Positions 51,455-60,061 of a stretch of 64,000 nt of DNA are shown piece after piece. The stretch's first letter is position 1. Each line of letters opens with the position of its first letter. The stretch spans positions 71,375-135,374 of the forward strand of contig JAFLCK010000012.1 in assembly GCA_017303615.1 (NCBI GenBank), written 5' to 3'. Below the pieces are notes generated by a model that searched no databases, was not told the origin of the DNA, and saw only the letters and a list, made by a program, of their open reading frames with translations. The position numbers and the translations under genes are program-made. This stretch comes from Obscuribacter phosphatis_A (GTDB lineage Bacteria > Cyanobacteriota > Vampirovibrionia > Obscuribacterales > Obscuribacteraceae).

Positions 51455-51859
51455 TCAGTGCTTGGCGCCGCTCTTGTCCGGCGTCTGCGCCTTGCCTGCG
51501 TCGGGCGTCACCGGCGCGGGCTTGGTCGTCGCCGGTGCGGTCGGGGCAGCCGATTCCAGCTTCATCTGCAGGTCGTACTGCTTGTGCACCTGTCCTTGAA
51601 AGACAAGCTGCAGATAGAGCGCCAGAGCGATGAAAGTGAGAACGATGGGAATGGAGCGCTCGCCGTCCTTGAGCATATAGACTGCTGCGCCGACGATGAG
51701 AGCGATGCCGAGGGCGAGGTGCGTCATGGCACCGCCGTCCATCGATTTGAGAGGCAGACTGTAGACCAGCCAGCCGCTCCAGAAGCTCATCATAGCCCCG
51801 GCGAGAGTGCCGATGATGGCGATGATGACGAGCGCGATTTTCAGTTTCGGGTTCTTCAT
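51455..51859 (-). CDS. Small multi-helix membrane protein, third gene of MoxR-VWA operon
   Basis: 134 aa, ATG start. Three to four membrane helices (~7-29, ~45-61, ~68-90), followed by an Ala/Pro/Thr-rich tail (105-134) that ends GAKH. No family recognised. It follows the VWA gene by 18 bp and shares its GC-rich composition. Confidence 0.7.
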   Translation of the reverse strand: MKNPKLKIALVIIAIIGTLAGAMMSFWSGWLVYSLPLKSMDGGAMTHLALGIALIVGAAVYMLKDGERSIPIVLTFIALALYLQLVFQGQVHKQYDLQMKLESAAPTAPATTKPAPVTPDAGKAQTPDKSGAKH

Positions 51860-51877
51860 GTTCTTATCTCTGCCTGT

Positions 51878-52999
51878 TCATCGGAAGATCTGATAGGAAG
51901 TGGCGCACTGGCGCAGGACCTCCGATTCGACGTGGATGGCTGCGACATGGAGCTTGACGTCGTCTTTGAGCAAAGCTTTCACCTTGCCGACTGTCATCTG
52001 TCCATATTCGTTGAGGTGCTGACCGTCGGTGATGAGCAGCACGTCTGCCATATCACCGCTGTCTTTGTTCTTGCGCACATCGTCGCAGGCCACTTGCAGA
52101 GCCCCCAAGATATTGGTGCCGTTATAGCTGGCTGCAGTCGACATCAACTGGTCGATGAAGACGCGAGCCTCATCAGGCGTGGTGATTTTGATGAGCTTGC
52201 CTTGTTCACCATAAAACAGACGCAGCATGTAAGACGCTTCGCCGTTGACAGCTTTGGCAAGCAGACTGACCGTGATGCCGCGAGACCAGCTATGGCGGGG
52301 CATGCCGTTCTTCATCATCTCGGTCATCGAGTTTGAGACATCGAGCAGAATGTGCAGAGTCTTGCGTTCGACGGTGCGGGTGTAAGGTTGCATGACCAGC
52401 AGGTCTTCCTGCGCCAACCTGTCAAAGAAGACATCGTCGTCTTGCATGAGCTGTTCAGGCAGAACATCAGACATCTGCTCGACACCGCTAATCTGCATGG
52501 GCTGAATGTCGTTGGTGGGGAACATCGACTTGGTCTCGCCCACCTTGGTGTCGAGGTCCATATCGATGTCTTTTTGGGTGGCCGCCACATGCAAGATATG
52601 CAAGATGTGAGCGGGCACCGCCTTGGCGACAGCCTCGGCGCGCTCGGCATCGGTCAGAGTTTTGTCGTCCCTGATCTTTGCCAGATGCTCGGCATAGTCT
52701 TTCAGAGTCGGGTTGGCACGCAGAATGTCTTCTGCCTGCGCCACCTTGCGGGCATGTTCGGCTTGGCGCTGTTGCCGCTCTTGTTCTGCTCGTTTCTCGC
52801 GCGCTTCTTTCTCGCGCTGTTCACGAGCAGCCTTATCGGCGGCACTCTCACCATCACCGTCGCCGTCGCCATCACCCTTCCCTTGACCTTTGCCCTTCCC
52901 CTTACTGCTGAGGCTTTGCAGCAGCTGCGAGAGCTTGTAGGCCAGGTAGAGCCAGAGCCCTCCCAGCCCTAGAGACATTAGAAATGCGGTCCAGGACAC
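51878..52999 (-). CDS. Membrane-anchored VWA-domain protein
   Basis: 373 aa. N-terminal membrane helix (~5-25) followed by a GKGKGQGKGDGDGDGDG low-complexity linker and a long charged coiled coil (53-95). The C-terminal von Willebrand A domain starts near 212 and has the metal-ion MIDAS residues D220-x-S222-x-S224 ('LLDVSNSMT'), T295 ('YNGTNILG') and D325 ('LLITDGQH'). VWA proteins next to MoxR ATPases act as the metal- and substrate-binding partner in a chaperone-like pair (RavA-ViaA type). It is 7 bp downstream of the ATPase gene. Confidence 0.9.
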   Translation of the reverse strand: MSWTAFLMSLGLGGLWLYLAYKLSQLLQSLSSKGKGKGQGKGDGDGDGDGESAADKAAREQREKEAREKRAEQERQQRQAEHARKVAQAEDILRANPTLKDYAEHLAKIRDDKTLTDAERAEAVAKAVPAHILHILHVAATQKDIDMDLDTKVGETKSMFPTNDIQPMQISGVEQMSDVLPEQLMQDDDVFFDRLAQEDLLVMQPYTRTVERKTLHILLDVSNSMTEMMKNGMPRHSWSRGITVSLLAKAVNGEASYMLRLFYGEQGKLIKITTPDEARVFIDQLMSTAASYNGTNILGALQVACDDVRKNKDSGDMADVLLITDGQHLNEYGQMTVGKVKALLKDDVKLHVAAIHVESEVLRQCATSYQIFR

Positions 53000-53006
53000 A
53001 GCGACC

Positions 53007-54377
53007 TCACTTCACCGGCAGCAGACGGTCGTTGAGCTTGGCAGAGAGGGCGGACAGGCGCTCGCGCATCTTCTTCTGGTAGTCCAGATTGGACGGCAGC
53101 TGCGGCTTGACCTCGCGAATCTGCTTGTCGAGGGCGCCGACCTGGCGAATGAGCTGCACCAGCTCGTCGTTGGAGAGCGGGGTCTTGTCGTCGAGAGTGG
53201 GAATCTCGGACTCGTACTTCTTGAGCAGCTGCACGCAGACCTCGTCGAAGGACTGCTTCTTCTGCTCGATAGCCTTGTCGACGATGGGCTTGGCCACCTT
53301 CATGAAGGTCTCGTGCTGCGAACGGTCATTGCCGACGCACAGACCCCAGCGCACGGCATAGAGGTCTTCGAACGAGACTTCGCTGCGACCGTTGATTGCG
53401 GCCGAGGCGCGAACCAGCTTGATCAGCTTGCAGGCGCGCCGGTCGGAGATCTTGACGGTCTGGTCTTTTTCGTAAGCCTTGCGATAGGCCTGAATGACTT
53501 CGTCGTAGACCGCAAGGAACTCGGCATCGAGGGCGATTTCGGTGCCGCAGACCAGGTTGGAGACCGCCACCAGGTCGTCGAAGCTGATGCGCACGCTCGG
53601 GCGCTGGTCGCTCACGAACTTGGCGTACATGCGCCGACGGCTTTCGGCAGACTCGAGATAGTTGACCTTGGCGATGAAGATGAAGCGGTCGATGACGGCG
53701 CCCAGTTCGGGAGCAGACTTGACCACAGCCACCGGGTCGCCGTTGGTGGAGGCGACGGCGGTATGCAGCAGAGCCTTCTCGATCTGGCGACCGCGCTTGA
53801 AAGTGCGCTCGTTCAGAATGCCGAGGAGCACACGCAGAAGCGGCGCATTGGCGTCGAGCACTTCATCAAGTTCGACAAGGTGAGCGTCGAGGATGCCGCC
53901 CTCGCGCTGATAGTTGAGCACGCCTTCTTCGCGCATCTGCTTGGGATTGGGCACGCCAATCACATGCGATTCGCTCATGAACTTGTTGAGCGCAATAGAG
54001 AAGACGGTGGGGGTCTCGAAGCAGGAGTAGAGGGCGCTGAGCAAGTCAGACTTGCCGGTGCCGAAGACGCCGTGCACGAGCACATGCTCGCGGCTGAGCA
54101 AGGCAAAGACGAGCTGCGAGACCAGGTGCTCACGCTCGGGGAAGATGTTCTTCAGTTCCGCTTCCAGCTGCTTCATCTGCTCAGAGAAGAGAGCGAGCTT
54201 GGCGGGGTCCAAACCACCCGGATAGACAGGCGCCGGCAGGAGAAGCGGGGGATTCTCCGGCGGGGGCACAGCCGGTTCGGGATTGGCGGTGACGGCAGAG
54301 CCGGTGGAAGCGGGATCGGGAGTACCGACGGTCTGGTCCTCGACGCCGACGGTCTTGGAGAGATTAACTTGAGTCAT
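53007..54377 (-). CDS. MoxR-family AAA+ ATPase
   Basis: 456 aa, ATG start. A Pro/Ala-rich N-terminal tail (1-55) precedes the AAA core. Walker A is GVFGTGKS (103-110), Walker B 'LVELDE' (167-172), sensor 1 'VASTN' (208-212). The insert and second region continue to ~340, and a helical C-terminal part ('KKMRERLSALSAKLNDRLL') ends the protein. Family and gene order (ATPase, VWA) match the MoxR/RavA group, which remodels protein complexes or inserts metal cofactors. Target unknown. Confidence 0.92.
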   Translation of the reverse strand: MTQVNLSKTVGVEDQTVGTPDPASTGSAVTANPEPAVPPPENPPLLLPAPVYPGGLDPAKLALFSEQMKQLEAELKNIFPEREHLVSQLVFALLSREHVLVHGVFGTGKSDLLSALYSCFETPTVFSIALNKFMSESHVIGVPNPKQMREEGVLNYQREGGILDAHLVELDEVLDANAPLLRVLLGILNERTFKRGRQIEKALLHTAVASTNGDPVAVVKSAPELGAVIDRFIFIAKVNYLESAESRRRMYAKFVSDQRPSVRISFDDLVAVSNLVCGTEIALDAEFLAVYDEVIQAYRKAYEKDQTVKISDRRACKLIKLVRASAAINGRSEVSFEDLYAVRWGLCVGNDRSQHETFMKVAKPIVDKAIEQKKQSFDEVCVQLLKKYESEIPTLDDKTPLSNDELVQLIRQVGALDKQIREVKPQLPSNLDYQKKMRERLSALSAKLNDRLLPVK

Positions 54378-55020
54378 TTTCGATCTACTCTCAATAGAAA
54401 GCCGGTCCTCGGCCTTCGTTTTCTATTAGCGGGTTCTCATGCGAGAACGCGCATCCGCAACAAGTTCTGTGTGCTTTTGTCGGATGAAGTAGTGGCAAGA
54501 AAATTGCAGAGTCTCTGCCATGGCGCAGCTCTCCAAACTGCGCTGGCTCGCACAAGCCTTTATCTCTCACTCAAAGAATCAGCCAAGAAGTTTGTTCTGA
54601 GCCGCCTTGCCTGGATGGGCAAAGTGAATCGATGAGACCTGGTTAGGTGAGATATGAGCGAGGCGGTGAGAGAAAAGAACTCCGCAATGGATTTGAAAGA
54701 AAATGAGTCCTAAAACTATGAATTAGGCCGCTTCTATGTCATCCCCGAGAACCTGAGATAATGACAAGTTTTCTTTTTCTGGAGCCTCGCGCCGCTAGTG
54801 GTGCGGTTAACAAGTCTGTAAACTCTTTCAAATCTTGAAGATGCCGACAGTTAGCGCGCCGGTGCGAGCACCTGACAATAGATGTAAGGAGGAGCGCGAA
54901 CGAAACCAGCATGACATCAAGCGCCCATCTTGAAAACACTGATGCTGTGCGACACGATTGAGACGGCTATAATATTTCGGTCAAGCAAAACCAGTGAGAT
55001 ATAGGACGAACATACCCGGC
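54378..55020. other. 640-bp gap; probable promoter of the glycosyltransferase operon
   Basis: TATAAT at 54968-54973 is a perfect -10 box, placing a transcription start about 54980. No good -35 is present. The rest shows no tRNA, riboswitch or convincing ORF. The plus ORF from the MoxR region (to 54635) and the minus 66-aa ORF at 54739-54939 look like shadows. Confidence 0.45.
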
Positions 55021-55965
55021 ATGACCGACACCGCCAGCGACACCAGACCACTAATTAGCGTTGTCGTGCCCATGTTCAACGAAGAGGCCGGGGCCGCCGA
55101 ATGCGTCAAACGCCTAACCCAGGTGCTTGAGGGCATGCCCTTCCGCCACGAAATAATCTTTGTCAATGACGGCAGTAGAGATCGCACTCTTGAGAACCTC
55201 AAGGCTCAAAAAAGTGAAAACCCGCACATCAAAATTGTCGATCTCAGTCGCAACTTTGGTCACCAGATTGCCATCACTGCCGGTATCGATCTAGCCCAGG
55301 GCGATGCCGTCATTGTTATCGACGGCGACTTGCAAGACCCGCCCGAACTCTTTCCAGAAATGACGGCAAAATGGCTGGAAGGCTTTGATATTGTGCACGC
55401 CAAAAGACGCAAACGCGAGGGTGAGACTACATTCAAGCTGCTCACAGCCAAAATCTATTACCGTCTCATTCGCGAAATAGCCCATGTGGAAATTCCTGTA
55501 GACGTGGGCGATTTCAGGCTTATGAGCCGTCGCGCCGTGGACGCCCTCAAGACTCTAAGAGAAAAGCATCGCTATATTCGCGGCATGGTAGCTTGGTTGG
55601 GCTTCAATCAAACAACGGTAGAATACGATCGTTCGGCTCGTTTTGCCGGGCAGACACACTATCCACTCAGCCGCATGCTTAGTTTCTCGTGGATAGGTCT
55701 AACCAGCTTTTCCATCGTGCCCCTGCGCCTGGCTACATTCTGCGGCATTCTTTCGGCTCTTGCCGGTTTTCTTTATGGCATTTACGCCCTCATAGTCAAA
55801 TATGTTTTTCACACAGCCATTATCGGTTGGACCTCAATCGTCATTTTGATTTTGCTGCTAGGGGGCATTCAGCTGCTTTGTCTGGGCATCATCGGCGAAT
55901 ATGTCGGCAAGCTCTATGAAGAGTCGAAAAATAGACCGCTATACCTTGTCAAAGACATAATTTAG
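55021..55965 (+). CDS. Family 2 glycosyltransferase (polyprenyl-phosphate sugar type)
   Basis: 314 aa from the ATG at 55021 (a GTG at 54994 is possible). The GT-A core is clear: 'SVVVPMFNEEAG', 'IIFVNDGSRDRTLENL', the DxD metal site in 'VIDGDLQDPPEL' (residues 101-103), 'NFGHQIAITAGID' and 'AKIYYRLI'. Two C-terminal helices ('LATFCGILSALAGFLYGIYA', 'SIVILILLLGGIQLLCLGII') are typical of GtrB/ArnC/DPM1-like enzymes that transfer a sugar from a nucleotide to a polyprenyl phosphate at the membrane. The methyltransferase gene follows by 6 bp. Confidence 0.92.
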   Translation: MTDTASDTRPLISVVVPMFNEEAGAAECVKRLTQVLEGMPFRHEIIFVNDGSRDRTLENLKAQKSENPHIKIVDLSRNFGHQIAITAGIDLAQGDAVIVIDGDLQDPPELFPEMTAKWLEGFDIVHAKRRKREGETTFKLLTAKIYYRLIREIAHVEIPVDVGDFRLMSRRAVDALKTLREKHRYIRGMVAWLGFNQTTVEYDRSARFAGQTHYPLSRMLSFSWIGLTSFSIVPLRLATFCGILSALAGFLYGIYALIVKYVFHTAIIGWTSIVILILLLGGIQLLCLGIIGEYVGKLYEESKNRPLYLVKDII

Positions 55966-55971
55966 AGGCGA

Positions 55972-56754
55972 ATGTTCAACTGGGACTCAAGTCTTTATAG
56001 CGAATTTCTGGAGGAGCGCACCCGCCCCGCCCGCGAGCTGGCGCAGCGCATTCCCCTCAAAGAGGTGGCAAAAGCTGTCGACCTGGGCTGCGGACCGGGC
56101 AACAGCAGCCGCATCATCAAGATGCGGTATGCCCAAGCCCAGGTCAGCGGCATCGACAACAGCCCCGAAATGCTGGAACAAGCCCGGGCTGAAAATGCCG
56201 ACATCACCTTTAGCTTGGGCGATATAGCCAATTTCAAGAGCGACACTGCACTAGACCTCATCTTTTCAAATGCAGCACTGCAATGGGTCGAGAACCATCA
56301 GACATTGCTGCCGGCATTGTTTCAGTCTCTGCGCCCGGGCGGCTGCCTGGCTGTGCAAATGCCCATCAACCATGACGAGCCCACCCACAAAGCCATGCGC
56401 ACCACTGCCGCCCTCGGCAAGGCTGAAAAGCTTTGGCAGGCTGACCTCACCCAGGTAAGACAAGAAGTGCCGGTGCTCACCGCCGAACAGTACTATGAAA
56501 TCTTGCGCCCTCTGGCTGCCCACATAGATATCTGGCAAACCCGCTATTATCACATCATGGAAGGCGCGAACGGCGTGGCAAAATGGCTGTCGGGCACCGG
56601 TCTTAGACCCTTTCTCGCCCCGCTCGACCAAGCCGAGCAAGCAATCTTTCTCGCCCGTTATTGCGCCGAAATCAACCAAACCCTGCCGCCTCGCAGCGAC
56701 GGCAAAACCCTTATGCCATTTCCTAGATTATTCTTGATTGCGATCAAAGCTTAA
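55972..56754 (+). CDS. tam: Trans-aconitate 2-methyltransferase
   Basis: 260 aa, close to the usual ~250. The SAM motif I is 'AVDLGCGPGNSS' (36-46), motif II acidic 'SGIDNSPEML', then 'FSNAALQWVENH'. The Tam signature continues with 'RPGGCLAVQMPINHDEPTH' and 'DIWQTRYYHIMEG' to 'FLARYCAEINQTLPPRSDG' and 'PFPRLFLIA'. It methylates trans-aconitate, a toxic isomer that inhibits aconitase, in the cytoplasm. It is 6 bp downstream of the glycosyltransferase gene, which is probably co-transcription without functional link. Confidence 0.93.
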   Translation: MFNWDSSLYSEFLEERTRPARELAQRIPLKEVAKAVDLGCGPGNSSRIIKMRYAQAQVSGIDNSPEMLEQARAENADITFSLGDIANFKSDTALDLIFSNAALQWVENHQTLLPALFQSLRPGGCLAVQMPINHDEPTHKAMRTTAALGKAEKLWQADLTQVRQEVPVLTAEQYYEILRPLAAHIDIWQTRYYHIMEGANGVAKWLSGTGLRPFLAPLDQAEQAIFLARYCAEINQTLPPRSDGKTLMPFPRLFLIAIKA

Positions 56755-56796
56755 AATAGCGCTCGCAAGCTAACTCTTGAGGTTTCAAGCCAAACG

Positions 56797-57303
56797 ATGA
56801 ACAGCGAACTTACAATCAGTATAGGGCTAGCTTCTCTGGGTATGCTTTTCATTCTGGGTTATCTAACCATAGCTGCCAGACGCGAGAGCGAAAACCTGCT
56901 CCTCAAGCCAATGAAGCCCGGCAAGCGGCTGACAATCAGCAAAGAAGCAGCCGAGGAAATCGCCACCCTGCTAAGGAACAACAAGCGACTGGAAGCGCTA
57001 AAGGAGCTGAGAGCGGCAAGCGGAGCCGATCTCAAACGGGCTAAAGAGGTAATCGATCGAGTCGCGGCTGGACAGTCTTTCCGGTCGATGGTTTCGCTAA
57101 AGGGCGAAGAGCAGGCCGATAGCGATATCGATAGCGATAGCGAGACCGAACTCAAGCAAATCGAAGAAGAGCTTGACGGTCGCCTGCGTGACCTGCTTGC
57201 GAAAGGGCGAAAGATTGACGCTATAAAGCTTTATAGAGAGCAGACAGGCGCCAGTCTGAAAGAAGCCAAAGAAGCGATAGAAGCTAGAGATTGGCAGCAC
57301 TAA
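56797..57303 (+). CDS. Membrane protein with two ribosomal L7/L12-CTD-like segments
   Basis: 168 aa. Membrane helix at ~5-26 (ISIGLASLGMLFILGYLTIA). Two soluble segments repeat the bL12 C-terminal-domain pattern I-K-x-x-R-x-x-[TS]-G-x-x-L-K-x-A-K: 'ALKELRAASGADLKRAKEVI' (~65-84) and 'AIKLYREQTGASLKEAKEAI' (~144-163). An acidic linker with SDIDSDSE separates them. In bL12 this surface recruits translation GTPases. Here a protein-binding role at the membrane is inference. The first half-repeat is truncated compared with a full CTD. Confidence 0.82.
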   Translation: MNSELTISIGLASLGMLFILGYLTIAARRESENLLLKPMKPGKRLTISKEAAEEIATLLRNNKRLEALKELRAASGADLKRAKEVIDRVAAGQSFRSMVSLKGEEQADSDIDSDSETELKQIEEELDGRLRDLLAKGRKIDAIKLYREQTGASLKEAKEAIEARDWQH

Positions 57304-57445
57304 AACTAGGCATAGCAAACTGGGCGAGAAGCAAGGCACAAAAGCAAGGCAAGAGCCTGGTAAAGAAACTGGGAAAGAAGCTGGGAAAGAGCCTACGAAA
57401 AAGCGAGGAAAGAATCCCGGCGAGAAGCTGGGAAAAATTCTGTCC

Positions 57446-57484
57446 AAACTCAATCTTCATCTGTTCAAAACTCAATCTTCATCT
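57446..57484. repeat. 17-bp direct repeat
   Basis: AAACTCAATCTTCATCT at 57446-57462 recurs exactly at 57468-57484. Upstream, 57310-57430 is a purine-rich tract built from AAGCTGGGAAAGA-like units. Both lie in the 245-bp gap after the L12-like gene. Confidence 0.8.
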
Positions 57485-57549
57485 AGCCCAAATAATTGCT
57501 TTACATTTCTCGGGTTTGATGAGAGTACAGCCCAGAAGAGGACAGGAAA

Positions 57550-58464
57550 GTGAAACGAAAGACGTACTTAAGCAGTGCAATGCCCAAGACTTTACTAGTG
57601 TGTTTGGCTATCTCAGGAATCCTTGGTATGAATATGAACAACCAGAAAGCGCTGGCGCAGAGCGACCCGTCACTGACTATCGATCTCGGCGAAATGGGCT
57701 GCGGCGATGACTGCCCGCCTCCTCCCGGGGGTGGCGGCGGCTTTGGACCGCCCGGTGGTGGCGGCTTTGGACATCCCGGCGGCGGCGGCTTTGGACCTCC
57801 CGGTGGCGGCGGCTTTGGACCTCCCGGTGGCGGCGGTTTTGGACCTCCCGGTGGTGGCGGCTTTGGACAGCAAGAGGGCTTTGGACCATCTTCTAGTGGT
57901 CAATTCGGAGCAGCCAGAAGCGGCGCCGGACCCAGAGGCGCTATGGGCTCAGCCATGGGAAGTGCTATGGGCAGCTCTATGGGCAACCGTATGCGCGGAC
58001 CCGGCGGCGGTCCCTCAGGCGGACCCATGGGCGGACATATGGGAGGACCTATGGGAGGACATATGGGTGGCGGCATGGGACTCCCGCTCGCCGAGCTGGA
58101 CTTGACCGATGCCCAAATGGAAAAGATTTCTGCTCTAAGGAGCCAGACCCAAGACCAGACTGCCCCCATGCACCTGAAACTGCAATCGCTCGAAAGAGAC
58201 TTTCGCTCTGCCCTTGTCGGCTCAAGGCTTGACCAAGGTGAGCTGAAGCGCCTGCGCGGCGAGATAGCGGCGCAAAAGCAAGCCCTCGATGAGAGCATGC
58301 GCGAAAGCATGGTCAAGACCGCCGAAATTCTCACCCCAGAGCAACGCCAAAGCCTGAAAAGCTCGATGAACCGGGCTGAATTCGGCGGAGGCTTCGGCAA
58401 ACGCATGCAAGCGAACAGCAGCACTCAAAATCAAAAGAGCCGCTCTGCCAAAACACAGAACTAA
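57550..58464 (+). CDS. Secreted Gly-rich protein with Spy/CpxP-like domain
   Basis: 304 aa, GTG start. Signal peptide (LLVCLAISGILGMNMNNQKALAQ). Residues ~55-110 are GGGGFGPP repeats, encoded by a 24-bp minisatellite. 130-178 is Gly/Met-rich (GGHMGGPMGG). Residues 180-275 form a helical Spy/CpxP/LTXXQ-like domain with 'LDLTDAQMEKISALRSQTQ' and 'ILTPEQRQSLKS', the two LTxxQ-type signatures. Relatives are periplasmic chaperone or metal-stress proteins. The Met/His-rich repeats hint at metal binding, which is inference. Confidence 0.85.
   Translation: MKRKTYLSSAMPKTLLVCLAISGILGMNMNNQKALAQSDPSLTIDLGEMGCGDDCPPPPGGGGGFGPPGGGGFGHPGGGGFGPPGGGGFGPPGGGGFGPPGGGGFGQQEGFGPSSSGQFGAARSGAGPRGAMGSAMGSAMGSSMGNRMRGPGGGPSGGPMGGHMGGPMGGHMGGGMGLPLAELDLTDAQMEKISALRSQTQDQTAPMHLKLQSLERDFRSALVGSRLDQGELKRLRGEIAAQKQALDESMRESMVKTAEILTPEQRQSLKSSMNRAEFGGGFGKRMQANSSTQNQKSRSAKTQN
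57736..57855. repeat. 24-bp coding minisatellite, five units
   Basis: Five in-frame units like GGCGGCTTTGGACCTCCCGG + GGC/T (57736, 57760, 57784, 57808, 57832) encode G-G-F-G-P-P-G-G. Identity between units is high (one to three differences), so copy number could change by slippage. Confidence 0.93.
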
Positions 58465-58578
58465 CAAGCTTTTCGAGAAAGACGCAAGAGAGAAGACAAG
58501 ACTTCGGGTACATAATACTGTGCGAAAGCTCGGTAAATTTACCCGAAGTTTTGTTTTTTGTTTGTTAGTTGGATAGAG

Positions 58579-60039
58579 ATGACTAAGGCGAAGCCCTCTG
58601 AAAGCGAGCATATAAAGCCTCTAGAGACCGCTGAGGGCGGCAACAACGAGGCGCGCGTCTTCCTAGCCCAAAGCGCCTTTAGCGCAGGCGATCTGCCGCA
58701 AAAAAGAAAAGGTGAGTTTAGCTTAGGGGTAGACAAAGATAAACTGCCAAACCTCGGCGCAATGTTTGAGAAAGACCCGCAGTTTGAAAAGCGCTTCTTT
58801 GGTCTGACCGGTGATGGCACCGTGGTTGAACCGCCACTAGGCGGCATGGTGGCGCCAGACGCCTACAGAAGCAACGCTCTCAAAGAAATGATCGGCAAAT
58901 TTGGACAAGCGCGGGTGCAAGAGACTCTTACGGCGCTAGAACAGATGCGCGGCAAAACCGAAAGATACGCACCAGAACTGCAGGTAAACGGGGCCGATAC
59001 CACCTTTGAGGGGCAAAATCGCAAGCTCAATAATCTTGCTGCCTTGATGAAACCGGGTAAGCTGGAAGAAGTCCAAGGCATAGACAAGGCGCTCAAAGCA
59101 GACGGTTACAGTAAAGGCTTGAGCCTTGAGCAGATGAACAATCCCGCCCTCATGAAAGCCCTAAAAACACCGGCGGAACGCCAAGCTTTCATCGAGCTCG
59201 AGCGCGGTGGACCCAGCGCAGGCAGATTCATCAATGAGAATCCCCAGACCAAAGATAACTCACCCAGCCAAAATCTCGAAGCCTACAAGAAATGGCAAGC
59301 GGCTCAAACAGAGAAGCAAAAGAAAGCAGACAAACCTCTGCTCGATGAACTGAAAGGGGCGGCTGAAGACCCAGCCAAGCACTTTAGCGACGCACTCAGA
59401 AAAAATCGAGTATTGATGCTGGGTGAGCAGCACTCTGAAAGCCCACGGATGCAAAAATTCACAGCCGACTCTATCAAAGAGCTGCGCCAAGCCGGCGCCA
59501 CCCACCTTGCTCTAGAAGTTTCACCCGATGCTCTAGCGCGCTACGACAAATCGAAAAATCTCAACGACCTGCCGGAAGCCTTTCGCACGCGTGACTTCGC
59601 CGCCATGATCGAGCAAGCCAAAGCCTCGGGTATGAAAGTGGTGGGCGTCGACACCGGCACCGGCGACAAAGACGGGCAGTCTAATCAAGAACGAGACAAC
59701 ACCATGGCTGCCGGCATCAAAGGCATACTCGACAAAGACCGCAACAACAAAGTGGTCTTTTATGGCGGACACATGCACGGCGCCGACACCACGCAAGGGG
59801 CGAACCGTTCGGCCGCAGACATCTTACGCGGCAAGGGCGTGCCGGTAATCACAGCCATGGAGCAATCACCAAACACACCGCTCGACAAAGTAGCACAGCT
59901 AGGCAAGGAAGCCGCGCGCCCCTTTGCTTTCTCGGTGCGCAAAACGCCTCTCATCGCTGAGACTGAAGTGCCAAGACTGGGCAACGACGTCAATGAAAAA
60001 TACAAGAACTGGGATTCAGTAATTGTCTTTCCAAAGTAG
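58579..60039 (+). CDS. Two-part protein with C-terminal ChaN/Tiki-superfamily domain
   Basis: 486 aa from the ATG at 58579. Residues 1-265 are an unknown, mostly helical soluble region (repeated 'L..GK..E' segments). The C-terminal ~210 residues have the EreA/ChaN/Tiki fold markers: 'VLMLGEQHSES' (G-E-x-H), 'HLALEVSPDAL', 'VVGVDTG', 'ERDNTMAAGI' and 'KVVFYGGHMHG' (GG-H-x-H). These residues bind metal or haem, or catalyse in related enzymes. No signal peptide, so cytoplasmic. Function unknown. Confidence 0.8.
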   Translation: MTKAKPSESEHIKPLETAEGGNNEARVFLAQSAFSAGDLPQKRKGEFSLGVDKDKLPNLGAMFEKDPQFEKRFFGLTGDGTVVEPPLGGMVAPDAYRSNALKEMIGKFGQARVQETLTALEQMRGKTERYAPELQVNGADTTFEGQNRKLNNLAALMKPGKLEEVQGIDKALKADGYSKGLSLEQMNNPALMKALKTPAERQAFIELERGGPSAGRFINENPQTKDNSPSQNLEAYKKWQAAQTEKQKKADKPLLDELKGAAEDPAKHFSDALRKNRVLMLGEQHSESPRMQKFTADSIKELRQAGATHLALEVSPDALARYDKSKNLNDLPEAFRTRDFAAMIEQAKASGMKVVGVDTGTGDKDGQSNQERDNTMAAGIKGILDKDRNNKVVFYGGHMHGADTTQGANRSAADILRGKGVPVITAMEQSPNTPLDKVAQLGKEAARPFAFSVRKTPLIAETEVPRLGNDVNEKYKNWDSVIVFPK

Positions 60040-60061
60040 AAAATTGCAGTAAAACTCGCTT

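Noticed and set aside
51458..52336. 292-codon plus ORF opposite the VWA gene
   Set aside because: Long antisense frames are expected in GC-rich genes with strong codon bias. The minus frame has MIDAS motifs and ribosome-site spacing.
53313..54635. 440-codon plus ORF opposite the MoxR gene
   Set aside because: Same cause as above. The minus frame has Walker A and B motifs, and the antisense product is His/Glu/Val-rich without a family.
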